The notes beneath the pieces were generated by a model, which saw nothing but the letters and a program-made list of their open reading frames with translations, did no database searches and was not told the DNA's origin. Source: Diphasiastrum complanatum (taxonomy: Eukaryota; Streptophyta; Lycopodiopsida; Lycopodiales; Lycopodiaceae). Taken from it: a DNA stretch of 64,000 nucleotides. The DNA is taken from assembly GCA_029204225.1 (NCBI GenBank), contig CM055107.1, positions 15,842,809 through 15,906,808 of the forward strand. Reading direction: 5' to 3'. Shown piece after piece: positions 24,670 through 35,331 of this stretch (its first letter is position 1; each line of letters starts with the position of its first letter). Made by a program: the position numbers and the translations under genes.

Positions 24670-25242
24670 TGTTGCCAGATTATTCACCTTATGATCGATT
24701 CATCATTTTTAATCTTCATCCACTACATTTACCCAGCTCTGCAATTTTATGCATGTTTCTACACAGTCTACAGAAGTACATGAAAATCGCTCACAGGTGG
24801 ATTCCACAAGTAAATTTCCAGGAAGTACTAACTGGACAGATGCCAGCTCACTATGGCCAACTGGCCATTATGATCTACAACCTAGGCAGCTGTCCTATAG
24901 GACACCCGTTATCTGCTTAGTATAAATAGCTGATCATACTTCTACATTTCAATTTAAGCAATTCATTCATGCAATGTATTGAAGTAGAATTTAGAATCTC
25001 TGTGATCTCATATTGTTTTTGTCTAAAAAAATTAAATCTTCATTGTTTGGCTATGTAATCACTTGAGCTCTGATGATTTCAAAGTTAGTTGCTAAAAGAT
25101 TGAACGTGACTCTTGTCATTATCTTTTGTTCAATATTGATAGGCATAGTCATGCATTAGGAAAGCATGCTCATTTCGTTGTGCTCAATAAGTCCTTCACA
25201 AGCTTCGACTTGTCGTTATTGCATTATCACCTCTTTCCAACA
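24670..25242 (+). mobile_element. Copia B 5' LTR
   Basis: Begins TGTTGCCAGATTATTC and ends CACCTCTTTCCAACA, directly followed by a Met-tRNA-type PBS. The start matches the LTR at 61289 (TGTTGGATTATTC) and a fragment at about 63574; the end matches 62209 and, inverted, 62914. Length is 573 bp against 921 bp for the 61289 copy. Confidence 0.75.
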
Positions 25243-25256
25243 TGGTGTCAAAGCTC
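25243..25256 (+). other. Copia primer-binding site
   Basis: TGGTGTCAAAGCTC is a variant of TGGTATCAGAGC, complementary to the 3' end of initiator Met-tRNA, adjacent to the LTR end. Confidence 0.7.
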
Positions 25257-25463
25257 TAATATATAATATCAGAGCGTACCTCCATGATATCAGAGCAATA
25301 TGTTATACCAGGGATCTAATACTTGATATCTTTTGCGATATCAAATTGATATCATATTTTTCAATTTCTGGTATCAAATTTCAGATTAGATAGTTGATTT
25401 CAATTGGCAGCACGACATCTTTCTCTTAACGACATCAAATTATCGACGGTCCAAAGTTCCAGA

Positions 25464-26130
25464 TGAATTCTCAAAGTAAAGCCGGTCTTATCGCAGACAA
25501 GCTGAATGGATCCAATTACTACTTGTGGAAATTTAAGATGAAGACCTTGCTAATCGTCAATGAGTTGTGGGATGTTGTCACAGGTAGAGAAGAGAAGCTT
25601 GAAGACGACATAACTGACTCAAAGTAGAAATCGAAGGATGGTAAAGCTTTCATGCTTATTATTCTCAATATATCAGACACTCAGATTGGCCACATATCTG
25701 AAGCTCAAACTTCGAAAGAAGTATGGGACATCCTGAGATCACTATATGATGTGAGGGATGTAACTTTGAAGTTACATCTACGAAGATGTAACTTCAAGAT
25801 GTCGATTGGTGATTCACTTCAGAATCACATTAACCAGTTTAAAGAATCTCTTGCAACAGATGGCCGCTATCAAATCAGTCATAGGCCTCAAATCTATTCA
25901 ATAATGAGCATCTTGAAAAACCAGAAACAGAAGGCTCGAATTTCTGAACAGAGGATCGCAAAATTCATGATCGAATTTCTCTAGAATTCTTTGATACCGG
26001 ATTGATTCAAAAAATTGTATATTTATTGAGTCAGTGTATATTTTCAAGTTATTGTACATTTTTCGATACTTGTAAATTTCGATACTGTTGGTCTAAAGTC
26101 TGCGACCCAACAACTTTGTGTTGATAGTCC
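25464..26130 (+). pseudogene. Copia B gag (UBN2-type)
   Basis: Starts MNSQSKAGLIADKLNGSNY, then YLWKFKMKTLLIVNELWDVV and ISEAQTSKEVWDILRSLYD, which is the conserved N-terminal copia Gag (L.g.NY..W...m...L.....W......A..aW..L...Y). One stop (TAG, 25625-25627) interrupts it, and it ends at 25984 after LQNHINQFKE, so the C-terminal half, protease and zinc knuckle are missing. The tail 25876-26130 is duplicated at 62282-62520. Gag forms the particle; this copy is broken. Confidence 0.8.
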
Positions 26131-26270
26131 ACCCACTTTGTACATGCATTAATTGTAATGAGGTGGTTGTAACAAATACAACAAAAGGTAGTTCTAGATA
26201 TTTTGTAGGATATCAATCCTAGAATCTTCATCAAAAAACTTCTTCTGATTATTCGATTTTTGTAACCAAT

Positions 26271-26525
26271 GTTATCACGCTCAAGTATTACTTCAAGCAA
26301 TTGTACTCATTGTTGATAATAATCAAAGTGCAATTTTAGTCCCACTATTGTATTGTTCATTTGTGCATTTGTTTGAATCATTCAGAGTTTCTGTAACCAA
26401 CGTTATCACGCTCAACCAACTGAAGTTATTACTTCAAGCAATTGTACTCATTGTTGATATTAATCAGAGTGCAATTTTAGTCCCACTACTGTATCGTTTA
26501 TTTGTGCATTTGTCTGAATCATTCA
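26271..26525. repeat. Direct duplication, about 131-bp period
   Basis: GTTATCACGCTCAA ... TTTGTTTGAATCATTCA repeats at 26271 and 26402 with a small insertion in the second copy. It follows the copia B gag remnant. Confidence 0.9.
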
Positions 26526-26616
26526 ATTTGAATATTCTACTGTTGTTTGTGGTGCTTCCGATCCTGTTCGTACCCGCTCGAGCTTCCGCTGACTAACCTA
26601 TCGATTTCCGACAGAG

Positions 26617-26889
26617 GATATCTTATGGCAAGATAGAGATGGAGGCTCATTCGTTGAGTTTTATGGAGGAACCATTTCAATAAAGGACAAATATGGAGGA
26701 AGCATGCAATCATTTGTTGATCACTCACATTTATTTTTTGGTTGCTATTATTTTACTAGGAATGTAAAGGGCACTTATGTAATGGTCTGTGCCACTAGAT
26801 CTATCAGGTTTGGGGAGGAATTGTTCATCAAGTATAGTTTCAACCGTCCTCTATCCAAATGTTTGCAAAAGACAATAAGTCAAATGTGA
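26617..26889 (+). pseudogene. SET-like C-terminal segment fused to the 'module' tail
   Basis: The open frame reads ILWQDRDGGSFVEFYGG, IKDKYGG, FVDHSHLFFGCYY, then CATRSIRFGEELFIKYSF. The last motif matches the C-terminal SET signature (vAtrdIkpGEEL..dY) and FVDHS resembles the N-H-S pocket. The first half aligns in frame with 35332-35440 on the minus strand (LWQDGDGGSFIEFYGG, then RKDKVGG), with mostly conservative changes. So a coding segment is shared between this copy and the copia-like element at 35-38 kb. No start codon is evident before 26704 (ATG within the frame). It may be the 3' end of a transduced gene. The SET call is moderate; the shared segment is certain. Confidence 0.5.
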
Positions 26890-27087
26890 AGATTTAAATT
26901 TTGTTGATATGTAGAGATGTATAATCCATGCATCTTGATTGTATTTGGTTTTTGTCATTAAATATGTCAAATGTTAGGAGCATTATTCGTCATTTGTCTA
27001 GATTAAATGTTAGGAGTATTATTCGTCTTTGAATTCATTGAATGTTAACAAGTTGAAAAGACAAATCCGTCTAATAGATACATTGGT

Positions 27088-27200
27088 ATGTTCATACTTT
27101 TTAAACTAAGAGGTAACTTATATTCATATGCAACATTTAGATCTATCAAGTATTGGGAGGAAATGTTTATCAAGCATTGTTTCAAACTACTTCTTGTTAT
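27088..27200 (+). pseudogene. Degenerate duplicate of the SET-like tail
   Basis: RGNLYSYATFRSIKYWEEMF copies 26776-26850 (GTYVMVCATRSIRFGEELF) with about 340-bp spacing, with decay of the key Gly-Glu-Glu. This is a local tandem duplication, recognisable in DNA (ACTTATAT..ATTTAGATCTATCA). Confidence 0.55.
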
Positions 27201-27224
27201 TTTGATATATAGGATTCTTCATCC

Positions 27225-28607
27225 TCATTTAGTGTTGGAGACAATAATCCTCGTAATGGTCGACGTAGAAGATGAATGCAATACAACGGTCCACATGTAA
27301 AGCAATTACCTCGTCGTCTACGTCAAGGCTTAAAAGAGATGATGGAAATTGAGGAGCGCATTAATCAAGAGACTAATGCATCTGAATCTAGCTCATCTAG
27401 ATCTACTTCTTTGCAAACAAGTTTCAACGATGAAAATGAGCTTCCAATGAATGATGAATTTGAAGTCATGGGAGACATGTTGGATGATATGTACGAGAAC
27501 AATATTGCAGCTAGACACAATGAACAAGATGAGGAGGCACTTTTGTCTAAAGAAGGAAGAAAATTGCGAGAAGAATCACAGACCACATTGTATCCTGGAG
27601 CAAAGACATCTCGTTTGGCGACTTCTGTACTTCTTTTAAATCTTCAAGTCAAATATAGATGGAGTGACGAAAGCCTCACATCATTATTTGAGTAAATTTT
27701 TTTTCATCTACTTGTCATTTTTGCTTTGAAACAAAATTTACAATTTGGACATCGAGTGATATTTTTTTTTACAATGACTTCTTTTGTCATGTACAGACTA
27801 TTTTAAAAACTTCTCCCAAAAGGGAATGTCATGCCTGAGACAAGAGATGAGGCACAAAAGATGTTGACTAACATCGGGATGGACTACAAGCAATATCATG
27901 CATGTCCAAAAGATTGTATTTTATATCGAGGAAGGTACGAATCACTCAAGAAATGTCCCATTTGTGATACTCCTCGATATAGAGATGATTTGCAAGGGGC
28001 AACCATTCCGTGCAAAGTTTTACGACATTTTCCAGTAATTCTGCGATTGCAACTTTTATTTCGTTGTAAATCTCTTGCACAACTTATGGACTGGCATGCA
28101 CACCATACCTCTACGGATGGGATGATGAGGGTACCTTCAGATTCACCTGCATGAAAACACATCAACAAAGAGTATCCAAGCTTTGTCAATGAGTCAAGAA
28201 ATGTGAGATTTGGTCTTGCAACAGATGGTGTGAACCCCTTTGGTGTACGAACAACTACGTGGTCCATTTGGCATGTTTGCTTGGTAAATTATAGTATTCC
28301 TCCTTGGTTGAGTACAAAAAAGGGACACATTATGTTGGCACTTTTTATTCCTGGCCAACGCAAGGTTAAGAACATGGATGTATATCTTGAGCTGCTTATT
28401 GACGAGTTGGAAGATTTGTGGAAGGGGATAAAAGCATATGACATTTCGCGCCCCTTACATGAGAGGGAGTTTACACTATATGCCATTGTAATGTGGACAA
28501 TACATGACTATCCAGGATTAGGTGAATGCTCAGGTAATCATTCAAACAATGTCTATCTTGTGTACATAGGAGTTTGTTTACAGTTACATACAACTAGTAA
28601 TTTTTGA
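27225..28607 (+). pseudogene. CACTA (En/Spm) TNP2 transposase, main part
   Basis: Exon-like part 1 (27276-27695) ends with TTLYPGAKTSRLATSVLLLN, then KYRWSDESLTSLF. After an apparent intron (about 27696-27790) the frame continues LLPKGNVMPETRDEAQK, YHACPKDCILYRG, LKKCPICDTPRYRD, then VLRHFPVILRLQLLF and MDWHAHHTS. After a frameshift at about 28155, part 3 (to 28545) reads VRFGLATDGVNPFG, IPPWLSTKKGHIMLALFIPG, DVYLELLIDELEDLW and VMWTIHDYPGLGECSG. This is the conserved plant TNP2 core, which catalyses CACTA excision and insertion. The N-terminal transposase-associated domain is not found upstream, where SET-like sequence lies instead. The inner stops make it a pseudogene. Confidence 0.85.
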
Positions 28608-28679
28608 CATTTACATGATATATTACAATGGCTATAATTTTTTTCTGACATATACATTTTAAATAGTGATTGATAGTAT

Positions 28680-29570
28680 CCATTTGTTGGGCAAGCTTTC
28701 AAACGGCTGGAAAAAATGCTTGTTTTTTGTGCGGGCCAAATCTTGTGGGAAGATACTCTTTTAGTCTCAAAAAAGTGGTTTATGAACATGTACTTGGTGC
28801 ATTTTTCTATTTAGTATTTATTGAAATTGAAAGACATAAAATGGATTGAATATGTTGCAGATGGATGTGTTCAAAAGAAATCTGTGAGATGGATCTTCGC
28901 AAGAGACATGAGGATATGGTGGAGATTGTGTGCATGTTTGAGAGATATTTTCCGACTTCCATCATAGACTCACAAGTGCATTTATTGGTGCACTTGGTTG
29001 AAGAAGTTTCTATTGTTGGTCCAGTGCACACTAGGTATAAGTGCATAAATTATCTTTTGCATGTGTATTTAAACTAAATCAATTGATACATGAACTCATT
29101 AAATAAAACACTTATTTTTAACCATTTGTGACTTTTTAGGTGGATGTTCTTTATGGAAAGGTACATGAAAGCCTTAAAAGTTTTTGTGCGTCAAAAGGCA
29201 AGGCCTAAAGGTAGCATGTCAGAGGGATGGTTAGTACATGAATCTCTCTTTTATGTTATTGAAATTTGCACCAACTACATCCATCTGCTCCACAGTTGAA
29301 CCACGTTCACGACGAGTATTTGAGGGTGCAAATGTTGAGAATGAAATGTAAAACCTTCATTTTAACTATGAGATTGAGCTACCTAGAGATGTAATAAATC
29401 GTCAAACCATATTTGAGGCACCCACTTCCATAGATGTTGAGAATAGAAATTCTAATAGTCAGGATGATGAAATAATTTTTGAAAGTGAGAGTGATGATGA
29501 AAATCATCTAAGAGGAGATGAATTGCAAGATGTTGTCGCTGATGAAATTGATTCTTGTAATTCTAAATAA
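28680..29570 (+). pseudogene. CACTA TNP2 C-terminal region (DUF4218)
   Basis: 28865-29035 reads KRHEDMVEIVCMFERYFPTS, then DSQVHLLVHLVEEVSIVGPV, and after an intron-like gap 29141-29250 reads MFFMERYMKALKVFVRQKAR, then GSMSEGW. This is the domain (DUF4218) that follows the TNP2 core in plant CACTA proteins (HLl.HlveE..l.GPv..RWmy..ERymk.lk..vrn.arpeGsi.egy). A tail with an acidic stretch (DDEIIFESESDDE) continues to a stop at 29570. The transposon ends (CACTA terminal repeats) were not identified. Confidence 0.75.
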
Positions 29571-29819
29571 AAAAAAAACTGATTATTGCAATTCTGAATG
29601 AAATTGGTTCTTGCAATGCTTTCAAATGATTGTTATTTAGCCAAAATAGAGTCTCATTTATGGTCAAGTAAGTGAAAAGAATAGACATAGTTTGACTTCA
29701 ATCCCATTTTTTTGGAGATAATGTCGGTGAAGATAGATGTACGACTTCATGTTCCGAGAAAATTCTCATTTTTTAACAAATGCTGCAAAGGCAGTAAATC
29801 ACTAAAAGCATGTGAATTA

Positions 29820-30120
29820 ATGAAATCACCACCACAAACTATGACAAAATCGAGTGTTTCATCATAGTCAATCCCCTTGAATTGAGCATATCCCTTGGCA
29901 ACTAGTCTTGTTTTATAATTGTTCACACTACCATCTTGATTAAGCTTGATCTTAAAGGCCCATTTGCAAACAGTAACATTTTGTATCTTTGATGGAGGAT
30001 CAATAATTTTACAAGTATCTCAAACAATGCATCATGTACTCACCTCACTTTTCATTACATCAAATCACTCTTTTGTGGCTATAGTTTCATTCACACTTGA
30101 AGAAACGTCATCAAACTTAA
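29820..30120 (-). pseudogene. Copia reverse transcriptase (RVT_2) fragment
   Basis: Minus strand, interrupted by stops: VCKWAFKIKLNQDGSVNNYK, then TRLVAKGYAQFKGIDYDET. This is the hallmark start of the copia reverse transcriptase (W.fKiK...G.v.ryKaRLVAkG..Q..GiDY.ETf). It lies about 90 bp from a perfect PBS at 30211, so gag, protease and integrase have been deleted from this element. Confidence 0.8.
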
Positions 30121-30210
30121 GGTAGTAATAAGAGCAATAAAAATTAAACAATCATCAACTTGTAATTTCTTCTCTCTTCCTTGTATTTGAGCCTTGATTG
30201 TTGCATTTGG

Positions 30211-30222
30211 GCTCTGATACCA
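30211..30222 (-). other. Copia primer-binding site
   Basis: TGGTATCAGAGC on the minus strand, the exact Met-tRNA-type PBS, one base from the TG end of the LTR at 30223. Confidence 0.85.
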
Positions 30223-30730
30223 TGTTAAAATCAAAGGCTATGAACCTCATTTGGATACTAAAACCTTGAAAAAGCATCAAAAGTTTCACTTATATCTAAT
30301 AGATAGAAAACTAGCACACAATTCAACCTATTTTGCATCTAATTGGCAAAGGCTTTTGAACACCACAATAAAACTAGAAATAATTGATCTTCACATCCTG
30401 TCACACACGTGGAAAGTATAATACTTTGTTCAAATTCAGATCTATTCATTAGACACAAAAAATATCACATTCATCATTCATCAATTCCTCATTAAAGAGA
30501 AAACTTGCCAAAATCACCATCTCTTGATAATATCTCGAAGTATGTACAAAATGAGCTCTCAATCCATATCAAATGATCTCATATATGAGATTAGGTAGAG
30601 TGCCATTGGGATAGACCCTAAACCCCTGGCACTCAAAGCCTTAGATCATGCATAATTACCTTCTTGGTAGCTCGAGTCAACTGTCTTATAAAAGTAGGTG
30701 GCCATCCTCATCAAAAATCCCAATCATCTA
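30223..30730 (-). mobile_element. 5' LTR of a minus-strand copia
   Basis: Begins TGTTAAAATC on the plus strand next to the PBS. It contains a TTATAAAAGTAG TATA-like box around 30689. The right end is approximate. No second LTR was identified. Confidence 0.55.
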
Positions 30731-30741
30731 GGAACACCATG

Positions 30742-30930
30742 ATATAATTCACTTTAGAAAAATATTTATTTAACTAATTCCATTTCATTATGAACATGCA
30801 ACAAAAAAAAAAAACCTCATCATAATATAATTCACTTTAGAAAAAAAAAATATAGCCTAATCATAATATAATTCACTTTAGAAATATATTTATTTAACTA
30901 ATTTTATGTCATTATCAACATGCAAAAAAC
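30742..30930. repeat. Direct repeats of ATAATTCACTTTAG unit
   Basis: ATATAATTCACTTTAGAAA occurs three times (about 30744, 30822 and 30863). The outer two continue with TATTTATTTAACTAATT and end in CATGCAAcAAA plus an A run. They are probably duplicated insertion edges or a short tandem repeat. Confidence 0.8.
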
Positions 30931-30941
30931 AAAAAAAAAAT

Positions 30942-31272
30942 GCGTGCATAATCCACGCAGAAGATATTTAACTTCTTGTCTCGTCCGGTGAACAAACTGA
31001 AATTTGCGTGGATTATCCACGCCAAAACTGCTTTTCGACGTCGCCAACCTTCCCTCCCAAACAGGTGTCAAAATTTTCAAAATTCAATTTTGCGTGGATT
31101 ATCCACGCGCATAAATTTTTCGGCACCGTGTCAAAAAAACACCGGTAGACTGGCCGGAGGTGTGTTCAAATTTTTTTTGGCATGGATAATCCACACGTGC
31201 ATGTTCCACGCAAATAAAATTTTGGAAAATCGACTAAGTGTTGGGTCTTGCGTGGATACTCTGCGTGGATAA
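30942..31272. repeat. Cluster of GCGTGGATTATCCACGC palindromes
   Basis: Perfect 17-bp palindromes at 31006-31022 and 31092-31108; near-perfect ones at 30942-30958 (GCGTGCATAATCCACGC) and 31180-31196 (GCATGGATAATCCACAC); two direct half-sites GCGTGGAT at 31250 and 31263. Start-to-start spacing is 64, 86, 88 and 70 bp. The sequence between them is GC-richer than its surroundings. It ends about 20 bp before a truncated LTR A. This is not a known element to me. Confidence 0.9.
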
Positions 31273-31293
31273 ACACAGAGTTTTCTAGTTATG

Positions 31294-32055
31294 GACACAC
31301 CTATTGTTTAAGAAGTGTGTTTGTTCATCCCGTAGAACATATATAGATCTCACACTTCAGTCTTGATCATCGAGAGAGAAGAGTTTATGCTTATGTAAGA
31401 GATTGAAGAAGTGAATAGAGTTCTGTTCTCCGCACTGTTGAGTGTGAGTGATCTTGAGACTACTAACAATCTCTAACACATTTCATGAATTACTCTCTGA
31501 TCAGACAGATGCTCTAGTGCATTACAGTCGTTTGTTGGGTATCCGTAAACCATGCTCTAAAGAATTGTCTTAAAACCATCTTATTTGTCTGTCGCGAATA
31601 CTTTCTTTTCGGCACTCAAATAATGACCATCTTTGGTACAGTCTAGCACAATCATTGAATAAAGCTGTATGTATATATATGAGATGACAGTCCATGTCTG
31701 AAGAATTGAGTATTTGATCTGTTTTCCTGATTGTCATTGACATAATTTTCTAACGTGTTCTAAAACCATTCGTGTTCTTTAACCGTTAATTTGGACTCTA
31801 GTTGTTGAGGACTTATGTCTAGAAACGAACAGTTCGCGAACGCGATTAATTGATTGTCTGCACAGTCATGAACACATCGAAGAATTTTCGATTCTCTGTT
31901 GACACCTTAATTAGCCAGAGTGTAGTATTGTTGTACTACTCTAATAACATTTCATCTGTAGAACACGTTTCATTCGATTTGATAGAGACTAGATTGTTGT
32001 TATGAAATTATTAACATTACATTTCCCAAACCATAAGTAATACTGGTTACTTTTT
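31294..32055 (+). mobile_element. Truncated 5' LTR, family A
   Basis: Matches 6730-7508 almost throughout, with one deletion near 31425 (the CTCTTATCTCTA part is missing). The first 330 bp of the LTR are absent and the palindrome cluster lies at the junction. It is followed by a leader and gag in the same direction. Confidence 0.8.
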
Positions 32056-32458
32056 AATGTCTGTTGACAACTAGAATAACACTCGAAACCACTTGCCATA
32101 ATTGTACCAAATACATAACTTTCTAACGTTGTCCTTTGTAGGAACGACATTTTTTACTATAAAATCTATATTAACCCTGTTGGTATAATACGACATATAC
32201 CCGTTGCCGGGGATAGTTTAGGAAAGTTATAAGAAATCTGACAAATCCACCTCCATTTCTAATGTATGTCAGATAGAGAATTCTGATTAGAACGATACCG
32301 TAAGCTTAGAGAGAAATTTTTACGAAGACAAAGTGAGAGTACTAGTCGAAGAAATCTAGACAAAATCACTGCCCATTTACTTGAACTCCTAATTAGCTTT
32401 GGTATAGAGGCACCTGCTGCACGTTTCACTTTTATCTTTATAATTAAATACAATTATT
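32056..32458 (+). other. Leader of the family A element
   Basis: Untranslated stretch between LTR A and gag. At about 32198 it contains CCGTTGCCGGGGATAG, identical over GTTGCCGGGGA to the 3' half of the Athila/Tat-type PBS. It is displaced about 140 bp from the LTR end, which may reflect an insertion. Confidence 0.4.
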
Positions 32459-33573
32459 TTAAAGGGACTTCTTCTGATGATGCAGATAGCTATGTCTCAC
32501 AATTTGAGTCAATAGCCAATTCAAATAACGAGGGAAATGACGTAGACAAACTACGAATCTTCCCTGGTCTGCTAAGAAAGCAAGCACGCATATGGTACAT
32601 CCAAGTTGAACCATGCCGTGTATGAACCTAGTACTTGCTGAATGATGTGTTTCTGAATCAGTCCAGAGAGATCGGTTACAAATATAGAATTCTTGGATGT
32701 CTGAATAATGTTCAGAAGAAGAGTAAAGAATCCCTTCGCAAATATACACGTAAGGTTAAAAATCTCATAGGAAAACTAACTGGTGTATATCCCGTGGATA
32801 TGCGAATCGAATGGTTTTTGGCTGGTGAACCACCAAAGATTGATCGGTATTGCAGACAAGGGGACATGACCTCCTTAGCAGCAGTAATAGCTAGTGCCAA
32901 AAATTTTGAGACCTCAAAACTAGCACAAAAGCGATGATCGACTAAGAAATCTTGAAAGTTGAAGACTGATTCTAGTGATAGCGATGATGATTCAGATTCT
33001 GATTCAAGTACCAGTTCTTCAAGCTCGAAATCTGAAAGCAGCGATTCATCAGAATCAGAAGATGACAAAGGAGAGAGAAAGAATAAACGACGAACTAAAC
33101 AAAAGGACGACACAAAAGTTGTCGAGGATAAGTCATCAACTTCTAAAGTTGAAAAGCTTTGGAAAAGTAATATGGCTGACCTTAATAAAAAGTTTAATGA
33201 CTTGAAAGTGCAGATCTCTGAAGTTGCAGATAAAAGACCAAAAGCGACTTCTTCCAACTCAGGAATGTGGTGTACGAAATGTGGAACTTCTGGACACACT
33301 AAGGAAGACTGCACTATTGTGAATGTCAAATACATTGAAGATCCTGCCCAGGGGGTACTTTTTATTTTTCAAAATGATGCGACTATTAACTATGTTCAGG
33401 TTACTGCAGCATCAACCCAGCAGGACAGACCCAAGTTCGCACCGAGAAGACATATTCCTCCTGAATTTGTTGGACTAGTGAAGTCTCAAACCGCAACTAA
33501 ACCAGTTTTGGGCAACTGCTACAACTGTGGAGAGCCAAGACATTTTTCTTCTGACTGTCCTAGGATTCAATGA
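32459..33573 (+). pseudogene. Gag of the family A gypsy element with two zinc knuckles
   Basis: The frame from 32459 has a Gag N-terminus (SDDADSYVSQFESIANSN; LRIFPGLLRKQARIWY), stops at about 32624, and resumes at 32635-32935 (SLRKYTRKVKNLIGKL; MRIEWFLAGEP; MTSLAAVIASAKNFE). After a stop it continues 32959-33573 with an acidic Ser/Asp-rich linker and two CCHC zinc knuckles, CTKCGTSGHTKEDC and CYNCGEPRHFSSDC. Zinc knuckles bind the element's RNA during packaging. Two stops separate the three pieces, so full-length Gag is not made. No protease or polymerase follows; a different sequence begins at about 33570. Confidence 0.85.
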
Positions 33574-34401
33574 CACCAACCACGAATTTGTCTGAGGTCG
33601 TGAATAGTGTTTGGAAATTTGTGGATGGTTATTCAACTAGATTGAGCTTATATGACATTGCAATTGGGGACATGGCAAATGCTATATTGCAAAGTGATAG
33701 AGAAAAGTCTTTTTTGGCTGAACATCACATAGGCGCAAGTCTCTCATTGCAAAATTTGATGGATAGAATGAAATCTGGTCGAAGGTCTTCCATTATTGGT
33801 GCTTCTTTTTCAAAGTGTGCCCAATTTTTTTGAAACAATTAATCTTACTACTACTGACAATACTGCCAGTTCCACTGTTGAAGCTGTCAAACGCAAATGG
33901 AAATGTCTCGCATCAACCAGATGTGGAACACATTCGCCATGCTATAGAAACTAGTCATAAGAAAAATCCCACCAAGTTTATGTTCAAATGTCGCTTCCTC
34001 TTCACTTTTGCAAAGTATCTCAAATTTGCAAGGACATGCTATCCATGATAGCTTGTGGGCTATAAATAGGATCAATCTAGGGAGCTGTGTAAAATGTCAA
34101 GGAATGAAATATGTGGATAGAGGTAGATGCAATAGCTAGATTAGTTCCATTGTTGCTCCATGTTTTTTTGGAAAAAGAAAACATGTTAATGGTGAAACAA
34201 ATCAATTCATGTGATTATGTGCTACCGATGATTCCATGCAAGCATTTGTACTATGTTTTTCTCAAAGTCAAAAGCCTGCACGTGAATCAAAACATGTTCA
34301 TCCACCAACCACGATTGAGCAATCAAAAAACATTCTATGCGATAGGCATGTCCCAATGCAGTTGTGAAGCAAAGAGAAATATAGTAATGGCTTTAGTATA
34401 G
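33570..34401 (+). other. Unidentified coding remnants, possibly transposase
   Basis: 33570-33833 is an 87-codon frame (TTNLSEVVNSVWKFVDGY; DIAIGDMANAILQSDREKSF) and 34111-34401 another (MWIEVDAIARLVPLLLH ... CSCEAKRNIVMALV). Motifs such as TN..E..Ns.wK are reminiscent of the region following the DDE core in MULE/FAR1-type transposases, but no SWIM finger is clear. The hypothesis is weak and the frames may be unrelated. Confidence 0.25.
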
Positions 34402-34699
34402 TGAATTTTATGGAAGGTAATTTTATGAAAACAAATTTTATGCAGTTGCACTATTATTATTTTTGGATATTGGTACACTCTTTTGTCAAAAATGCCCCTA
34501 CTATTCGGCTATCTATCTTTTGTTGGTGCAATAGATGTCAATGATAAATGAGAAAAATATTGTACTTTTTGCCATATTTTTCAAAATGTTATTTTCAAAA
34601 TGGTCTGAAAAATACTTTGTTGCAATAAAAGAGACATTTTCTATGGTGATTGGTGATTGCCATGATGAGCGTTTTTCTAGTGTTAAAACTCACTAAACT

Positions 34700-35290
34700 C
34701 GTAAAAATTTACTCACTAAATGCCAACCCCCCCAAAGAGAACCATGTATAATGATGAAATGAGAGAGAGAAGAGAGAAGATCCTTTTCTCCACAAGTTAC
34801 AACAACATATAGAAGGTCCAAACCCTACTTTGGCACTTGGCTTTCCCTCTAATATGAAAGACCCTACTATTTTGGGACTAGATTCAATGTACCCAAAGTT
34901 CAGATTTGAATCTCTCTCAAACTCGACTACCAAATTTTCCACACTTTCAAAAAGTGTTTATTGAATGTATTTTAAACTAATATAACCTGCAAAAGTTTAT
35001 CTCTAAGTCTAAAATGAGTTCTGGCCTCAATTGACAATTTACCAAAATATAACTAAACTTGTTGAAATCCCTCTTCAACTAGTTTTGGCATAGTTTTAAC
35101 CATACTACTTTGATCCAACTTTAAAATTATCTTCATGATAAGTATAGATATCCTTTCTAATGTTCTAAAGTAGTTTTCATATTTGATATAGAGAGTGTCC
35201 AAATTGGATGCTTCACTATTTCTTACATCAAGTTTACACATCAAGATATAACTAGAACATGAAGAACCAAATAGAATTTGAATGAAATGA
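34700..35290 (-). mobile_element. LTR-like repeat, family C, copy 3 (3' LTR candidate)
   Basis: Diverged copy of the 15068 and 16660 repeats, sharing the GTACATTGAATCTAGTCC block, the GA-rich tract and the paired GTTGAA..TTCAAC segment. It lies downstream, on the minus strand, of the gag-protease-module ORFs at 35332-38539, the place of a 3' LTR. The 5' LTR of that element was not found. Confidence 0.5.
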
Positions 35291-35331
35291 TTCCTCCATG
35301 TTTCAAACTTTGAAATCTTTGGAAAATTACA

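Noticed and set aside
30976-31272. 98-codon plus-strand ORF across the palindromes
   Set aside because: The repeated FAWIIHA-type peptides are simply the translated palindrome; no other coding signal.
32712-33335. 207-codon minus-strand ORF rich in Ser/Leu/Glu
   Set aside because: It is antisense to the acidic linker and zinc-knuckle part of the plus-strand Gag at 32459-33573.
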